Under the pieces are notes generated by a model, which searched no databases, had not been told where the DNA came from, and saw only the letters and a program-made list of their open reading frames with translations. The position numbers and the translations under genes were made by a program. From Gordionus sp. m RMFG-2023 (taxonomy: Eukaryota; Nematomorpha; Gordioida; Chordodea; Parachordodidae), in assembly GCF_954871325.1 (NCBI RefSeq), contig NC_088775.1, forward strand, positions 6,797,561 through 6,861,560: DNA of 64,000 bases, in the 5' to 3' direction. Shown here piece after piece: positions 45,001 through 51,514 of this stretch. Position 1 is the stretch's first letter; each line of letters starts with the position of its first letter.

Positions 45001-46612
45001 GCTAAGGTTAAAATAGAAAAACAGCTTATAATTGTCAATGATGATATCTTTACAACTATTTCAAGGGACATGCGATGTCTTAAAAATGATGATGTCCATA
45101 TAGGTCTCATTGTATCATATGTTACAATGAAAGCATGGATAAAACTAAATGATTTAGAGAATCATATTTTAGCGGAACCATGGCTTTGCCAAAAATGTGA
45201 CATAATTTTGAAAAATGATTTGTCTATAAAGTGCTATATATGCTTAAATTGGTACCATTTCCATTGCCAAAATATTATAAAAAAACTACGAAAAAATTTA
45301 TGGTTTTGTATAAATTGTCTTTTATTGTAATGATTATATAAATTTATTTTGATTAAATTTATAAAATATATATTAATAAAGCTTATTCATATTTGTCACA
45401 ATTGATTATAATTATAAAATTTGATTTAAGCCAGCAATAAAATGGGTGGGAGTGAAAAATTTAATTAAATAACTATTTTTGCATTAGCCCTTATTTAGAT
45501 TTAAAAAATAGTTTTATTATAGAAATTCAAATATCAAATAATGTTATTTGTAATATATTCTGAACATTAAAAGATAATGATATTTGTTTCTAAAAATAAT
45601 TTTATTTTTTTTAAATAAAACAATGCATAAAAAACAAGTGTATATTACAAAAAAACAAAGTTAGTTTTAAAAAACAATATTAGAATTTACAAAAAAAGAT
45701 AGTTTTTAAAAAAACAAGGTTTGACTGTTAAAAATAAGGATAGTTTTTACAAACAGGGGCATGTAGGCTATAATTTTCTATTTACTCCCAAACAGGAGCA
45801 AATGGCCTAAAATATAATATGCTATTTACCCCTAAATAGGGGTACATAGCCTTTGCCAAAGATAATATAATTGTTGACTTAACAGAGGGCATGGTAAATA
45901 ACAGATAAACATGGAGGACTGTTAATGGGTCAAATTTAACTGCAATTGATTGTTGAGGTTAAGATGTTACTATTTTTATGGAAGTAAGGATTAAAATTAT
46001 AATGGTCATTATCACACATACTAATTTTAATATTCTTACGTTTAATAAAAAGTAAAAATATACAATTCTAGAGAATTTAATATATTAATAAATAAAATTG
46101 AAAGATAATGAATAATTCTTTCTTCAAGAATCTATTACAATTGGAATTAATTTCCTAGATTTTTTAATTCTTTAATGAAAAATATTTAAATTGTATATAA
46201 GTGTGAACAGAATTTATATCAAACAAGTCAATATAAAATATTATAGATAATATATAGAGAATCATTATTAAATATTTTGAAGTGTTTTAATTAGTTTTAA
46301 CTACTTAAAAATTATCACTTTAATGCATCTTAATAATAAGCAAAAAAAAAATTTACTGCAATCCTTCCCTCTCTGAGGTGGCATGGGTTCACCGCCAATG
46401 CATTTATTTAGGTCCGGTACTGAGACTCTCCATCTGCCTCCATGTTTATCACATTCTGTAAACTCATAATGAAAATCTTCCTATATTTTTTTAAGATACA
46501 TAATATTAACTTTTTTAAATTATACCTTCTGGCAACGGGGAAGCTCTTCTTCGATGGTATAGTAGATAGCTATAATAATATATATTACAAAGTAATAATT
46601 TAAATATTTCAT
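17853..46612 (-). CDS. ELAPOR1/2: ELAPOR1/2-like transmembrane protein (multi-exon gene)
   Basis: Minus-strand gene for a type I membrane protein of the ELAPOR (KIAA1324/EIG121) family, which acts in the Golgi, endosome and lysosome system. I place 21 coding exons: 46612-46526, 46480-46357, 38035-37825, 36351-36204, 35346-35260, 33752-33647, 33174-33025, 32677-32586, 32388-32115, 27533-27429, 25718-25447, 23906-23683, 23143-22727, 22434-22212, 22140-22074, 21624-21454, 21377-21159, 21053-20918, 19125-19043, 18774-18450 and 18077-17853. Phases agree at every junction except across one missing short exon between 20918 and 19125. The product is about 1250 residues, longer than the roughly 1000 of the human proteins. 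Order: signal peptide, Cys-rich ephrin-receptor-like repeats, mannose-6-phosphate-receptor-like luminal region, one membrane span, cytoplasmic tail. Human family landmarks, from memory, are matched along its length, e.g. [19 protein letters not shown] and WKKNQK followed by LEYKY. Confidence 0.93.
18450..18774 (-). CDS. ELAPOR1/2: ELAPOR-like cytoplasmic tail exon
   Basis: Begins LEYKYTALV and includes [16 protein letters not shown], close to human LEYKYSKLV and LPAADSCAIMEGED. YTAL fits the YxxPhi sorting pattern and DGISLL fits an acidic dileucine motif. The donor AAG|GTTTTT leads to a last exon in phase. Without splicing the frame would end at 18438. Confidence 0.93.
19043..19125 (-). CDS. 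ELAPOR1/2: ELAPOR-like transmembrane exon
   Basis: Encodes [20 protein letters not shown] then LWKKNQ, the single membrane span and its basic stop-transfer signal. The KKNQK motif is identical to human. Acceptor TCAAAG, donor AA|GTAATG, phase 2. Exon 18 ends in phase 2 but this exon starts in phase 0, so at least one short exon lies between. Confidence 0.9.
20430..20770. repeat. Dispersed palindromic repeat in ELAPOR intron
   Basis: Two copies of a block with GTTAGCCGTTTTTAAAAA and TCGGCTCAAA lie here with an inverted version between them. The ends read AACAACACC, like the 44632-44817 MITE. Related blocks occur near 27190-27260 and 40955-41040. Probably non-autonomous hAT-type sequence. Confidence 0.55.
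20918..21053 (-). CDS. ELAPOR1/2: ELAPOR-like exon 18: MRH-like C-terminal Cys cluster
   Basis: Encodes [20 protein letters not shown] then [13 protein letters not shown] and VIYRYPG, matching human [20 protein letters not shown]. Acceptor ATAAAG, donor AG|GTTTAT, phase 2. The next coding exon by homology should hold a short stretch with two cysteines. None was found before 19125. Confidence 0.93.
21159..21377 (-). CDS. ELAPOR1/2: ELAPOR-like exon 17: MRH-like region
   Basis: Encodes [20 protein letters not shown] then TLITLICD and, after a Lys/Arg-rich loop, YLPDECKL. It matches human [20 protein letters not shown]. Acceptor TTTAG, donor G|GTTTCA, phase 1. Confidence 0.93.
21454..21624 (-). 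CDS. ELAPOR1/2: ELAPOR-like exon 16: MRH-like region
   Basis: Encodes [20 protein letters not shown] to KQLSAQP, matching human SSQPVSLADRLIGVTTD. Acceptor TTAAAG, donor G|GTAAAT, phase 1 at both ends. Confidence 0.88.
22074..22140 (-). CDS. ELAPOR1/2: ELAPOR-like exon 15 (3' end uncertain)
   Basis: Encodes [18 protein letters not shown], matching human YVCQAVIIPPEVTG. The acceptor ACCCAG is clear. The donor is not: GTCATT after 22074 gives the phase needed by the next exon, while the better-looking GTAAAT near 21979 does not. Confidence 0.7.
22212..22434 (-). CDS. ELAPOR1/2: ELAPOR-like exon 14: start of MRH-like region
   Basis: Encodes [28 protein letters not shown] and an acidic Asn/Gly-rich loop containing [10 protein letters not shown]. 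It matches human SFTSKGLKYFHHFTLSLCG, the mannose-6-phosphate-receptor-like part. Acceptor ATAAG, donor AAG|GTTTTT, phase 0. Confidence 0.9.
22727..23143 (-). CDS. ELAPOR1/2: ELAPOR-like exon 13: second Cys-rich block
   Basis: The longest coding exon. It encodes [50 protein letters not shown] and VSDCK, matching the human CTSCPAGYYI to ACVPCGPGTKNNK region. It has an Asn/Ser-rich insertion of some 45 residues between the first and second Cys pairs. Donor GG|GTAAAC. Confidence 0.93.
23683..23906 (-). CDS. ELAPOR1/2: ELAPOR-like exon 12
   Basis: Encodes [39 protein letters not shown] and ends GDYCR. The SFRWILQ core matches human SFTWAFQ. The acceptor CGTCAG at 23907-23909 is chosen for phase; another CAG six bases upstream would break the phase. 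Donor AG|GTAATG. Confidence 0.83.
24720..24960. mobile_element. Truncated GGCCCGG-rich element
   Basis: Begins TAGTGATCTGCATCGGGCC and continues with CCCGGCCCGGCCCG, as do the copies at 28152, 35732 and 63922. The right part runs into a foldback-type end near 24895-24950. It lies in the ELAPOR intron between exons 11 and 12 and has no coding capacity. Confidence 0.6.
25447..25718 (-). CDS. ELAPOR1/2: ELAPOR-like exon 11
   Basis: Encodes [20 protein letters not shown], then [16 protein letters not shown] and [20 protein letters not shown]. It matches the human run from MTGWEVAGDHIY to ITFVFETLCSVNCELYF. Acceptor AAAAG, donor AAG|GTTAAT, phase 0. Confidence 0.9.
25825..26758. mobile_element. 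Foldback/MITE element carrying a minisatellite
   Basis: Roughly 90-130 bp arms are inverted copies: the left one reads from ATATGTTAGCG through TCATTTTTTGAGCG to GTATTCCAGCATG, and the right one is its complement ending CAGCTAACACATATT. Between them are about 100 bp of unique DNA and a 22-bp tandem array. There is no transposase. It lies in the intron between exons 10 and 11 of the ELAPOR-like gene. A related palindrome occurs at 10290-10430. Confidence 0.7.
26064..26626. repeat. 22-bp minisatellite, about 25 copies
   Basis: Unit AAACATGTAGAAGTAGGTAC plus YC, repeated with very few changes (mostly T/C at one position). Because 22 is not a multiple of 3 and the unit has no stop on the minus strand, long repetitive open frames appear there. 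They are products of the repeat and not genes. The near-identity of copies shows recent expansion or homogenisation. Confidence 0.95.
27429..27533 (-). CDS. ELAPOR1/2: ELAPOR-like exon 10
   Basis: Encodes [20 protein letters not shown] and on to YTLTG, matching human [20 protein letters not shown]. Acceptor ATAAG, donor G|GTATTT, phase 1 at both ends. Confidence 0.92.
28152..31172. mobile_element. GGCCCGG-rich hAT-like element split by a LINE
   Basis: The left end TAGTGATCTGCA (28152) and the right end TGTAGATCTCTA (to 31172) form a short imperfect inverted repeat. Each end is followed inward by CCCGGCCC-rich DNA. The flanking octamers GTTCCCAT and TTTTTCAT both fit the hAT target pattern nTnnnnAn and share five of eight bases. 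Without the LINE the element would be only some 590 bp, a MITE. Confidence 0.6.
28620..31051 (-). mobile_element. RLE-type LINE copy 2 with inverted 5' end
   Basis: A minus-strand non-LTR retrotransposon. From its 5' side it shows reverse-transcriptase motifs ([33 protein letters not shown], and WYIDDG in the 30241-30029 frame), then the post-RT region (29773-29284), the Cys/His cluster near 29300, and an endonuclease-like part at 29142-28933 ([14 protein letters not shown] then AWDFSC). RPD followed by D fits the PD-(D/E)xK type. Several stops and shifts are present. At 30802-31045 a 240-bp piece of the RT region is repeated in opposite orientation. TGATATA flanks both sides (28613-28619, 31052-31058) and is a likely target duplication. 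Confidence 0.85.
31173..32114. other. ELAPOR intron sequence with hAT-like end
   Basis: A+T-rich. At 31550-31650 the sequence GTGCTGCAAAGTAACG followed by several GTTAC/GTAAC motifs resembles a hAT terminus. No partner end was located with confidence; a similar block occurs at 33840-33960. Confidence 0.4.
32115..32388 (-). CDS. ELAPOR1/2: ELAPOR-like exon 9
   Basis: Encodes [20 protein letters not shown], then [16 protein letters not shown] and [10 protein letters not shown]. It matches the human MYKWAKPKICSEDLEGAV region, with an insertion of about 30 residues between Cys pairs (after HDLKRAD). The donor G|GTAAGT is the most canonical in the gene. The following intron is 4.6 kb and carries LINE copy 2. 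Confidence 0.93.
32586..32677 (-). CDS. ELAPOR1/2: ELAPOR-like exon 8
   Basis: Encodes [20 protein letters not shown] then [10 protein letters not shown], matching the human segment with SSSCNVRPACTDKDYF. Acceptor TTTAG, donor AAG|GTTTGG, phase 0. Confidence 0.92.
33025..33174 (-). CDS. ELAPOR1/2: ELAPOR-like exon 7: Cys-rich repeats
   Basis: Encodes [17 protein letters not shown] and [14 protein letters not shown], two ephrin-receptor-like Cys repeats that match the human GVAYTSECFPCKPGTY region. Phase 1 at both ends; donor GTAAAT. Confidence 0.93.
33403..33620. mobile_element. 218-bp MITE in ELAPOR intron
   Basis: The left end CTCTAGAATATAGAGTAATT and the right end, whose complement reads CTCTAGAGTATAGTTGAGTA, form an inverted repeat of about 30 bp with a few differences. 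Both continue inward with TTTAGCC. No coding capacity. It sits within 30 bp of the donor of exon 6. Confidence 0.6.
33647..33752 (-). CDS. ELAPOR1/2: ELAPOR-like exon 6
   Basis: Encodes [16 protein letters not shown] and a following ALA-poor strand ending IQIEG, matching the human stretch VELNRGNNVLYWRTTA. Acceptor ACTAG, donor G|GTTTGT, phase 1. A small inverted-repeat element lies just inside the next intron. Confidence 0.92.
33841..35010. other. ELAPOR intron sequence with TAACGCGTTAC motifs
   Basis: Starts with AAAGTAAGAGGTAATGCG-type sequence near 33880 and ends with GTAACGCGTTACTTTTTT near 34979, which may be the two ends of an old element of about 1.1 kb. No open frame is supported in between. 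Confidence 0.35.
35260..35346 (-). CDS. ELAPOR1/2: ELAPOR-like exon 5
   Basis: 29 codons, [16 protein letters not shown] then [13 protein letters not shown], aligning with human VQNDQCQ and the following GWEF region. Both ends are phase 0. Acceptor TAAAG, donor GAA|GTAATA. Confidence 0.9.
35732..36136. mobile_element. GGCCCGG-rich element beside ELAPOR exon 4
   Basis: Starts TAGTGATCTGCATCCGGC, has CCCGGCCCGGCCCG near each end, and finishes GGGCCGGGCCGGGCCTCTAA. About 400 bp, no coding. It ends about 65 bp from the exon 4 donor, so an intron read-through frame there would encode a meaningless Arg/Pro-rich stretch. Confidence 0.6.
36204..36351 (-). CDS. ELAPOR1/2: ELAPOR-like exon 4: beta-rich luminal segment
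   Basis: Encodes [17 protein letters not shown], then [19 protein letters not shown], aligning with the human segment beginning KWVPRGDYIAS (recalled). Acceptor TTAAG, donor ATG|GTTAGT, phase 0. A GGCCCGG-rich element sits in the next intron only about 65 bp away. Confidence 0.9.
37825..38035 (-). CDS. ELAPOR1/2: ELAPOR-like exon 3: first Cys-rich repeat
   Basis: Encodes [30 protein letters not shown] and [11 protein letters not shown], one of the most conserved stretches of the family. The acceptor is AAAAAG after a poly-A run and the donor is AA|GTTTAA, phase 2. Both splice sites are unusual but no alternative keeps the frame. Confidence 0.93.
38190..39085. repeat. CCGG-rich dispersed repeat remnants in ELAPOR intron 2
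   Basis: Blocks such as CGGACCGAGTCG (38250 and 38850) occur twice, and GGGTCGGGCC near 39048 closes a stretch beginning ACCCGCCCG near 38800. The composition resembles the GGCCCGG elements but the ends differ. It has no gene. Confidence 0.5.
40066..40580 (+). pseudogene. Zinc-knuckle ORF remnant
   Basis: A plus-strand frame from about 40244 encodes [14 protein letters not shown], an exact C-x2-C-x4-H-x4-C zinc knuckle, followed by [12 protein letters not shown] and a stop near 40453. A further short open frame ([16 protein letters not shown]) follows. The knuckle is a nucleic-acid-binding motif found in gag-type proteins and in some host proteins. The surrounding DNA gives no second diagnostic domain, so the origin is unresolved. 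On the opposite strand 40066-40190 there is a short coding-like frame with [17 protein letters not shown] after an acceptor-like TTCAG. Confidence 0.45.
41357..41542 (+). other. Possible small two-exon gene or remnant
   Basis: [15 protein letters not shown] starts at 41357. After an A+T-rich stretch, a good acceptor (CTTTTCTAG) at 41452-41460 precedes [17 protein letters not shown]. The frame is open across both parts. No family recognised. It is inside ELAPOR intron 2 on the opposite strand and may be chance or a transposon remnant. Confidence 0.25.
41942..42027. repeat. GGAA microsatellite, about 21 copies
   Basis: An essentially perfect tetranucleotide run. It lies about 60 bp from the left arm of a large inverted repeat. 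The open frame of Lys-Glu-Gly-Arg repeats across it is produced by the microsatellite. Confidence 0.97.
42088..43706. repeat. Large inverted repeat with degenerate coding
   Basis: Left arm 42088-42545 and right arm 43025-43706 are inverted copies. Landmarks: AAGAATAAGGTTGTTCT-like ends, a TTTTCTACAGATATTTGATT block, TATCCTGCGATAGATGTGAG, and GATATCAAAGTTCTTTGTCA. Each arm carries the same short basic coding block (left, minus strand: [17 protein letters not shown]; right, plus strand: [19 protein letters not shown]). The spacer 42546-43024 on the minus strand has coding-like pieces such as [20 protein letters not shown] with many breaks. Probably two opposed copies of one mobile element; family unknown. 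Confidence 0.6.
43690..44560 (+). mobile_element. PHD-finger unit, copy 1 (degenerate)
   Basis: The unit continues directly from the right arm of the inverted repeat. [13 protein letters not shown] starts at 43844, and after a short gap [28 protein letters not shown] and CDICLNWYH follow, the first part of a PHD finger. The last Cys pair region near 44150-44180 is damaged. It ends in a C-run/G-run palindromic tract (44395-44545). It is a clear paralogue of copy 2 in the same orientation. Confidence 0.65.
44395..44545. repeat. TTTACCCCCATTTGGGGGCA tandem tract
   Basis: Three to four copies of a roughly 45-bp unit whose core is the palindrome CCCCCATTTGGGGG, each followed by GCCTAAAAT-like sequence. 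Two more degenerate units lie after copy 2 at about 45770-45860, so the tract belongs to the PHD unit. Confidence 0.8.
44566..45870 (+). mobile_element. PHD-finger unit, copy 2
   Basis: The frame at 45070-45330 is open for 86 codons and carries a full C4HC3 PHD finger: Cys40-x2-Cys43, Cys55-x2-Cys58, His63-x2-Cys66, and Trp78 two residues before Cys80-x2-Cys83. PHD fingers bind histone tails and occur in host chromatin proteins and in some transposon proteins. The in-frame open sequence reaches upstream to about 44940 ([16 protein letters not shown]). It repeats the layout of copy 1 (43690-44560) but contains a 186-bp MITE. The unit has no visible transposase, so its class is unknown. On the opposite strand the shadow frame at 44823-45110 is ignored. 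Confidence 0.6.
44632..44817. mobile_element. 186-bp hAT-type MITE with exact TSD
   Basis: Ends TAGTGTTGTTAAA and TTTAACAACACTA are inverted repeats. The octamer TAAATTCA is duplicated exactly on both sides (44624-44631 and 44818-44825). Copy 1 of the PHD unit has the empty site (ATATAAATTCAGG at about 43727-43739). There is no coding. Confidence 0.92.
45871..46356. other. A+T-rich start of ELAPOR intron 2
   Basis: No gene or clear repeat. This is the donor-proximal part of the 8.3-kb intron. Confidence 0.5.
46357..46480 (-). CDS. ELAPOR1/2: ELAPOR-like exon 2: N-terminal luminal region
   Basis: Encodes [20 protein letters not shown] and on to RGKDC, matching the human family segment around [20 protein letters not shown] (recalled). 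Acceptor ATATAG, donor A|GTAAAT, phase 1. The intron that follows is about 8.3 kb and contains the PHD-finger repeat units. Confidence 0.9.
46526..46612 (-). CDS. ELAPOR1/2: ELAPOR-like exon 1: start codon and signal peptide
   Basis: 29 codons from the ATG at 46612. [19 protein letters not shown] is a hydrophobic signal peptide, followed by [10 protein letters not shown]. The donor is AAG|GTATAA, phase 0. This ATG was chosen because it gives the signal peptide expected of the family and joins in frame to exon 2. Confidence 0.8.
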
Positions 46613-47519
46613 CAATATTTTATCATTTTTAGAATCACAGGTAATTTTTATTTTTAATAATTTTAAAAATCAAGTGTACAAAATGGCTAAATATGGCGGA
46701 TGAGTTTACTTATGCTTAGACTGGCTTAGACCTTAATTTTAATTTTGGATCATCTGATACGTAAAAAGTGCTTAGTCCTATAATGTTGTAATAGCCAAAA
46801 ATATAAAAAAGCTTTTACCAGAGGAGATCATGAAACAACGACAAGAAAATAGGGGAAGACCAGCAGGGATCCATGAGAGCCGTCTTTGACTATCAAATAT
46901 TTAAAATTGTAGGGCTCCAAATTTTGCACCCACCATCTACATGATAGAAGGCATCCCCATAACGCTCATCTATTATTCTATAAAACACTCATGATATTAA
47001 ATTTAAAAAATCTTATAGTGAGCCGCCACCATTTATAACCTACCAACAAAATTCTAATTGAACTCAGCTATGAATAATAAATAAGAATTTGAAGGTGATA
47101 ATAAACTAGTTGGTATTAATATTTTATTATAAAAAATTAGAATGAGTGTATACAATTATTTCTGTATTAAAATGTTATCTGTACTAATGTGGAGAGGCGT
47201 CGATAGCTCTTTACAAAGGAAGGAAGGTGCTAATTTATTTTAAAATAAGTGTCAATCATTAGAGTATTTATTTCATAATAAATTATTGTTTACTATACCA
47301 GTATAAAAATTATTTAAAAGATATGTCAGTTCTGAAGAAGAACTTTAATATGAAAAGGTAAATATGAATGACACTTTTTTGAAATGGTAAGCAGGATAGG
47401 GGGAAGGGGGGTTGAAAATAAATTTTTTCCATCTATCCAAGGATGAAAATAAAGTTGGATCTGCATATCTCGAGAGATATTTATTAGTCTAGCGTATAAA
47501 TTTTCTTTGAGGTCTCTAG
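46613..47519. promoter_or_regulatory. Region upstream of the ELAPOR-like start
   Basis: About 900 bp between the ELAPOR start codon and the hAT transposon. It should contain the promoter and any 5' untranslated exon, but I can identify no TATA box or CpG-rich patch with confidence. A GC-richer patch at 46845-46950 is the only compositional change. The call rests on position only. Confidence 0.3.
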
Positions 47520-47662
47520 AGCGGGAGACTCCGGCAATTTTTTAGTTTACACGCAGACATCTTTCTCCAGCAAAACTACCGCAATTGGAAATCTCCCGCA
47601 AAAATCTACCGCAATTTTTTAATTTCTCCCGCAATTTTTTTTTAGTATTTTAACATATTTAA

Positions 47663-50600
47663 CAGAGTTGTTAAAGTAGCGCGCTATCTTTTTTGGTAGC
47701 TATAGCTAATAGCCGCTACCTTTTTTTAATTATTTAATTTTTTAGCGCGCTACTTTTTTAAAAAAATATAATGAATGTAAGTATAAACATGAAAATTTAA
47801 ATATAATATCATAATTAATTATAATTTTTATAATTTATTATTTAATTTTGAAATTTAAATATATTTTTAATTTTTATTTACAATCCGTGTTAATAATCTA
47901 AAATGGCATCGCCCATGGATATCCAAATCCTTGAAAGTGATTCAGACATGGAAGATTCAATGGAAGAAAATGTACTTAATAGCTTTAATAACGATTTCCC
48001 ATTCCCTAGATTTGAAAAAATTTTTTAAAATAAATATTAAAACAAAATTTGGATTCAAATTCCTGTACTTAAAATGTAAAAAACATATATCATCAAATTA
48101 ATCGAGTAGCTATAACCTGAAGAAACACCTAAAGATAAATTGTTATTTTTACATTATAATATTATTTATTTTATTAGACTCTTCACGCCAATTGCTATAA
48201 GGAAATAGAGAAACATATAAAAAATTTTGGTATAGGAGAATCTTCATTCAAAAAGACAAATACTATCCAAACCAAATTAACTGATAATAAACATGCCAAT
48301 ATTTCACAAAAATTGGCTGATAAAGTAATTGTTTTGGTTGATAATCCATCATTTACTATGATGATTAAAACTTTATCCCCTGGCACAATAGTTTTATGTC
48401 GCCAGACACTTATGAATAAAATAGCCGACAACTTCAAAGTGATGAAAGATGCTCTAATAGTAGAGTTATCAGATATATCTTATGTATGTACCGCGGCAGA
48501 TAGTTGGACACATAACAGAAGGTAAAAACTTATTTATATTTATAAATTGATTTGATTAAATATTTTTAGACCTTATTTGGGAATCACAGGCCATTGGTTA
48601 GACCCAAGGACTTTAAAAAGAAGATCTATAGCCTTAGCCCTTAAAAGGATTATAGGATGCCAGACATATGACATACTTGCAAATAAAATTATTGACATCC
48701 ACAAGTCTTTTAGGATTCATAGTAAAGTTTGCAAGATGGTTACTGATAATGGGTCTACCTATCTGAAGGCATTTAGGTTATATCACAAATTTATTTATAA
48801 TATTTATTTTAAGTTATGATTTTTTGGGCAGTAAATTAATCAAAATGGAATGGTTATTATTTGATCTATAAAATATTTAGTATTTTAATATTTCACATTA
48901 TTTATAGAATTTTTATTAACTAAATACATACATATTTTAGTAATATTATGATTATCATAATTTATATAAAATTAGTGAAATTAACTAATAAAATATAAAA
49001 CAGAGGTGGATTATTTCATTAATTTTTATTGTACAGTGTCATTGAGCTAATCTAACATTTAATAAGATATGGTTATTAAATTCATGGATGATTAGATTTT
49101 TACTATATTTATTTCTTATTGATTAATTGCCATCAATTTATATACAGTACATGGAATTCATTCAATGTATTCATTTGATAAAATATTTTTACTTAGTTAC
49201 ATTATAATTCCTGAGGTTCAAAATTTAGAATACTAAGAAATGATTTTATCACTCCATTTTTGATAAATATTACTAGACATTTCTATTAAAATTGGATGAA
49301 TAATTTAATCTGTCCTATTTAATATGAATATAGAATATTTGGTAAGGATAATGCTGAAGATGAGATACAGAATGATAGTCAACATTGGAAGAGGAGGAAA
49401 TAGGTGTTGATGCCAATGATATTAATGAGATCTTAGAAGAAGATTTAAATTATTTTATAATACATGTTAATCTAATCAATATTCTATAGGATCTTCAAAT
49501 AACTCCACAATGTTACCCAGCCATCAGAGATGCTCCTGTCATAATTTAAACTTGATAGCAACAGTAGATGCTGAAGGAGCTTTAAATGATGAAGATTTTA
49601 AAAGGGTGTCAAGATCGACATTTTATAAATGTCAAACTTTATGGAATAAGCAGAACAAATCTCCTAAAAGTTCTGACATGTTTAAAAAAAATTAGGGAGG
49701 TATTTATTAACCCCATATCGTACAAGATGGAATTCTGTATACCAAGCAATAAAACTTCGCTTTTTTTCTGGAGGAAAGAAGATTAGAGATTATTTATCTC
49801 TGTGATCTTGTTGAAATTGAATAAATTAACGATGAAGAGCATACTTTTATAAAAGAGTGTACAGAAGTAATTCTAATTAATAATGATTCATTTCCATATC
49901 ATTTTTATTTTTTAGGTTATGCAATATGTTGCTGTTTCCCTTGAAATTTTGGAAGAGGATAATATGGAGATGGGGTATTATGTTCCCACTTTAAGTATCC
50001 TAAATACCAAATTAAAGAGATTGAATAATCTAATCTTATGTCAGCCCCTAGTAGACTCTCTGTTAAAAGGCATTGAGAGAAGGTAAATAAAATTTATAAT
50101 GTTTTGATTTTGACTGAAGATTTATTCTAACTTAATGTTTAAAGCTAAAAAATTTATAAAATTATATGATTAAGATATATTTAAAATACTCTATTTTTTT
50201 AACTTTTAGATTCCCAAACTTATACAATGATGACAATGTCTTAGCAACAATGGTTCATCCAAAGTTTAAACCAAACTGGCCATATATAAATTCCGATGAT
50301 GCCAAACATCAACACGATAGGCTAATGGCGAAGCTGAATAATCTTACTCCAACAAACATAGATTGCCGAGTATCTACCACGAAGACATCTTCAAATAATT
50401 TTTTTGAAATTAAAGATGATTTAATAGAAAATCCAATTGATCTTTTTTTCCAATCAAAAAATATTGAAATGAATATTTTTGATAATTTTTCATATATTAA
50501 TAATTTACATATAGAATTAAATACCCCCTTGCCCTCAAGTGCTAGTGTCGAGAGATTATTTAGTAAATCAAAGCTTATACTTTCTGATCGTCGCTCTAGA

Positions 50601-51294
50601 CTTGATGATGATAATATTAAAATTAATGAATAATATAAGAATAGAATAAAATGTGTGATTGTATTGAATAAGTTACGGAGGAATTCACAATATGAAATTT
50701 TGAAGATTAAAATTGGAACGATTATTATTATGGTAATTTACAATATATTTTTATATATTAAAAAAGAAAAAACAAGTGGTTTTTTAAATGAAAATATAAA
50801 TTAATATATATATATTTAATTGCCTTGAGATATACAAATAAATTTCACTTAACTTTAAATATAAATTATTTAAGTATTTAAATATACAATAGCGCACATG
50901 CAACAGAAATGATATTATTATTAAAATGCAATAAATTTAAATAAATATTTATTTATATTGCTTATTTTTTTATAATCTAAACTAACTATATTTTTATATT
51001 TATAAATGTTGATTTTTATATATTATTTATTATACATTTACATTATAAGCAAAAAAAAAAAATAAAAAAAATTTGTTTCATTTGTTTCTTAATTTTTTTT
51101 TATATAAAGTAGCTTAAAATTAGCTAAAGCTACTTTTGAAAAGTAGCTAATAGCGCGCTACTTTTTTTGACAAATAGCGAAAGCGATAGCGCGCTACTTT
51201 TTTACAAATAGTGAAAGCGGTAGCGCGCTACTTTTTTTAACAAATAGCAATAGCGATGGCGCGCTACTTTTAAAAATAGCGTTTAACAACTCTG
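47663..51294 (+). mobile_element. Nested hAT transposon, multi-exon transposase
   Basis: Ends CAGAGTTGTTAAA and its complement, with the exact octamer ATATTTAA on both sides (47655-47662, 51295-51302). Transposase pieces are in order: MASPMDIQILESDSDMED from 47904; a damaged BED-type finger near 48060-48140; 48190-48522 (TAADSWTHNR); 48570-48776 (GITGHWLDPRTLKRRSIAL, MVTDNGSTYLKAF) after a 47-bp intron; 49490-49695 (RCSCHNLNLIATVDAEGAL); TRWNSVYQAIK near 49725; 49916-50082; and 50210-50633 ending with the dimerisation block LPSSASVERLFSKSKLIL. Introns have GT and AG ends. Stops in the BED region and shifts show it is inactive, but the element is nearly full length. Confidence 0.92.
51110..51285. 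repeat. TAGCG-rich subterminal repeats of the nested hAT
   Basis: Four copies of a roughly 40-bp unit, ATAGCGCGCTACTTTTTT plus ACAAATAGCGA-like sequence, lie just inside the right end. The left end has a single degenerate block. Such subterminal repeats usually serve as transposase binding sites. The related element at 60497-61846 has about five copies. Confidence 0.8.
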
Positions 51295-51514
51295 ATATTT
51301 AATATATAATAATAATATTGAGAGACATTAATTGATGATTTTTATATTTTTTAAATAATTTTAAATATTTATTCGAAAATCATGTCTAGTTTGTAAATTT
51401 CTTTCTATCCTGTTTTATTTTTATCCAATAATAAATCAACATCATTTCATTCATATAAGTCAGTACAGGGAGGAGAGGGGGGGGGTGGTATATCAACATC
51501 GATTGCAATACAAA

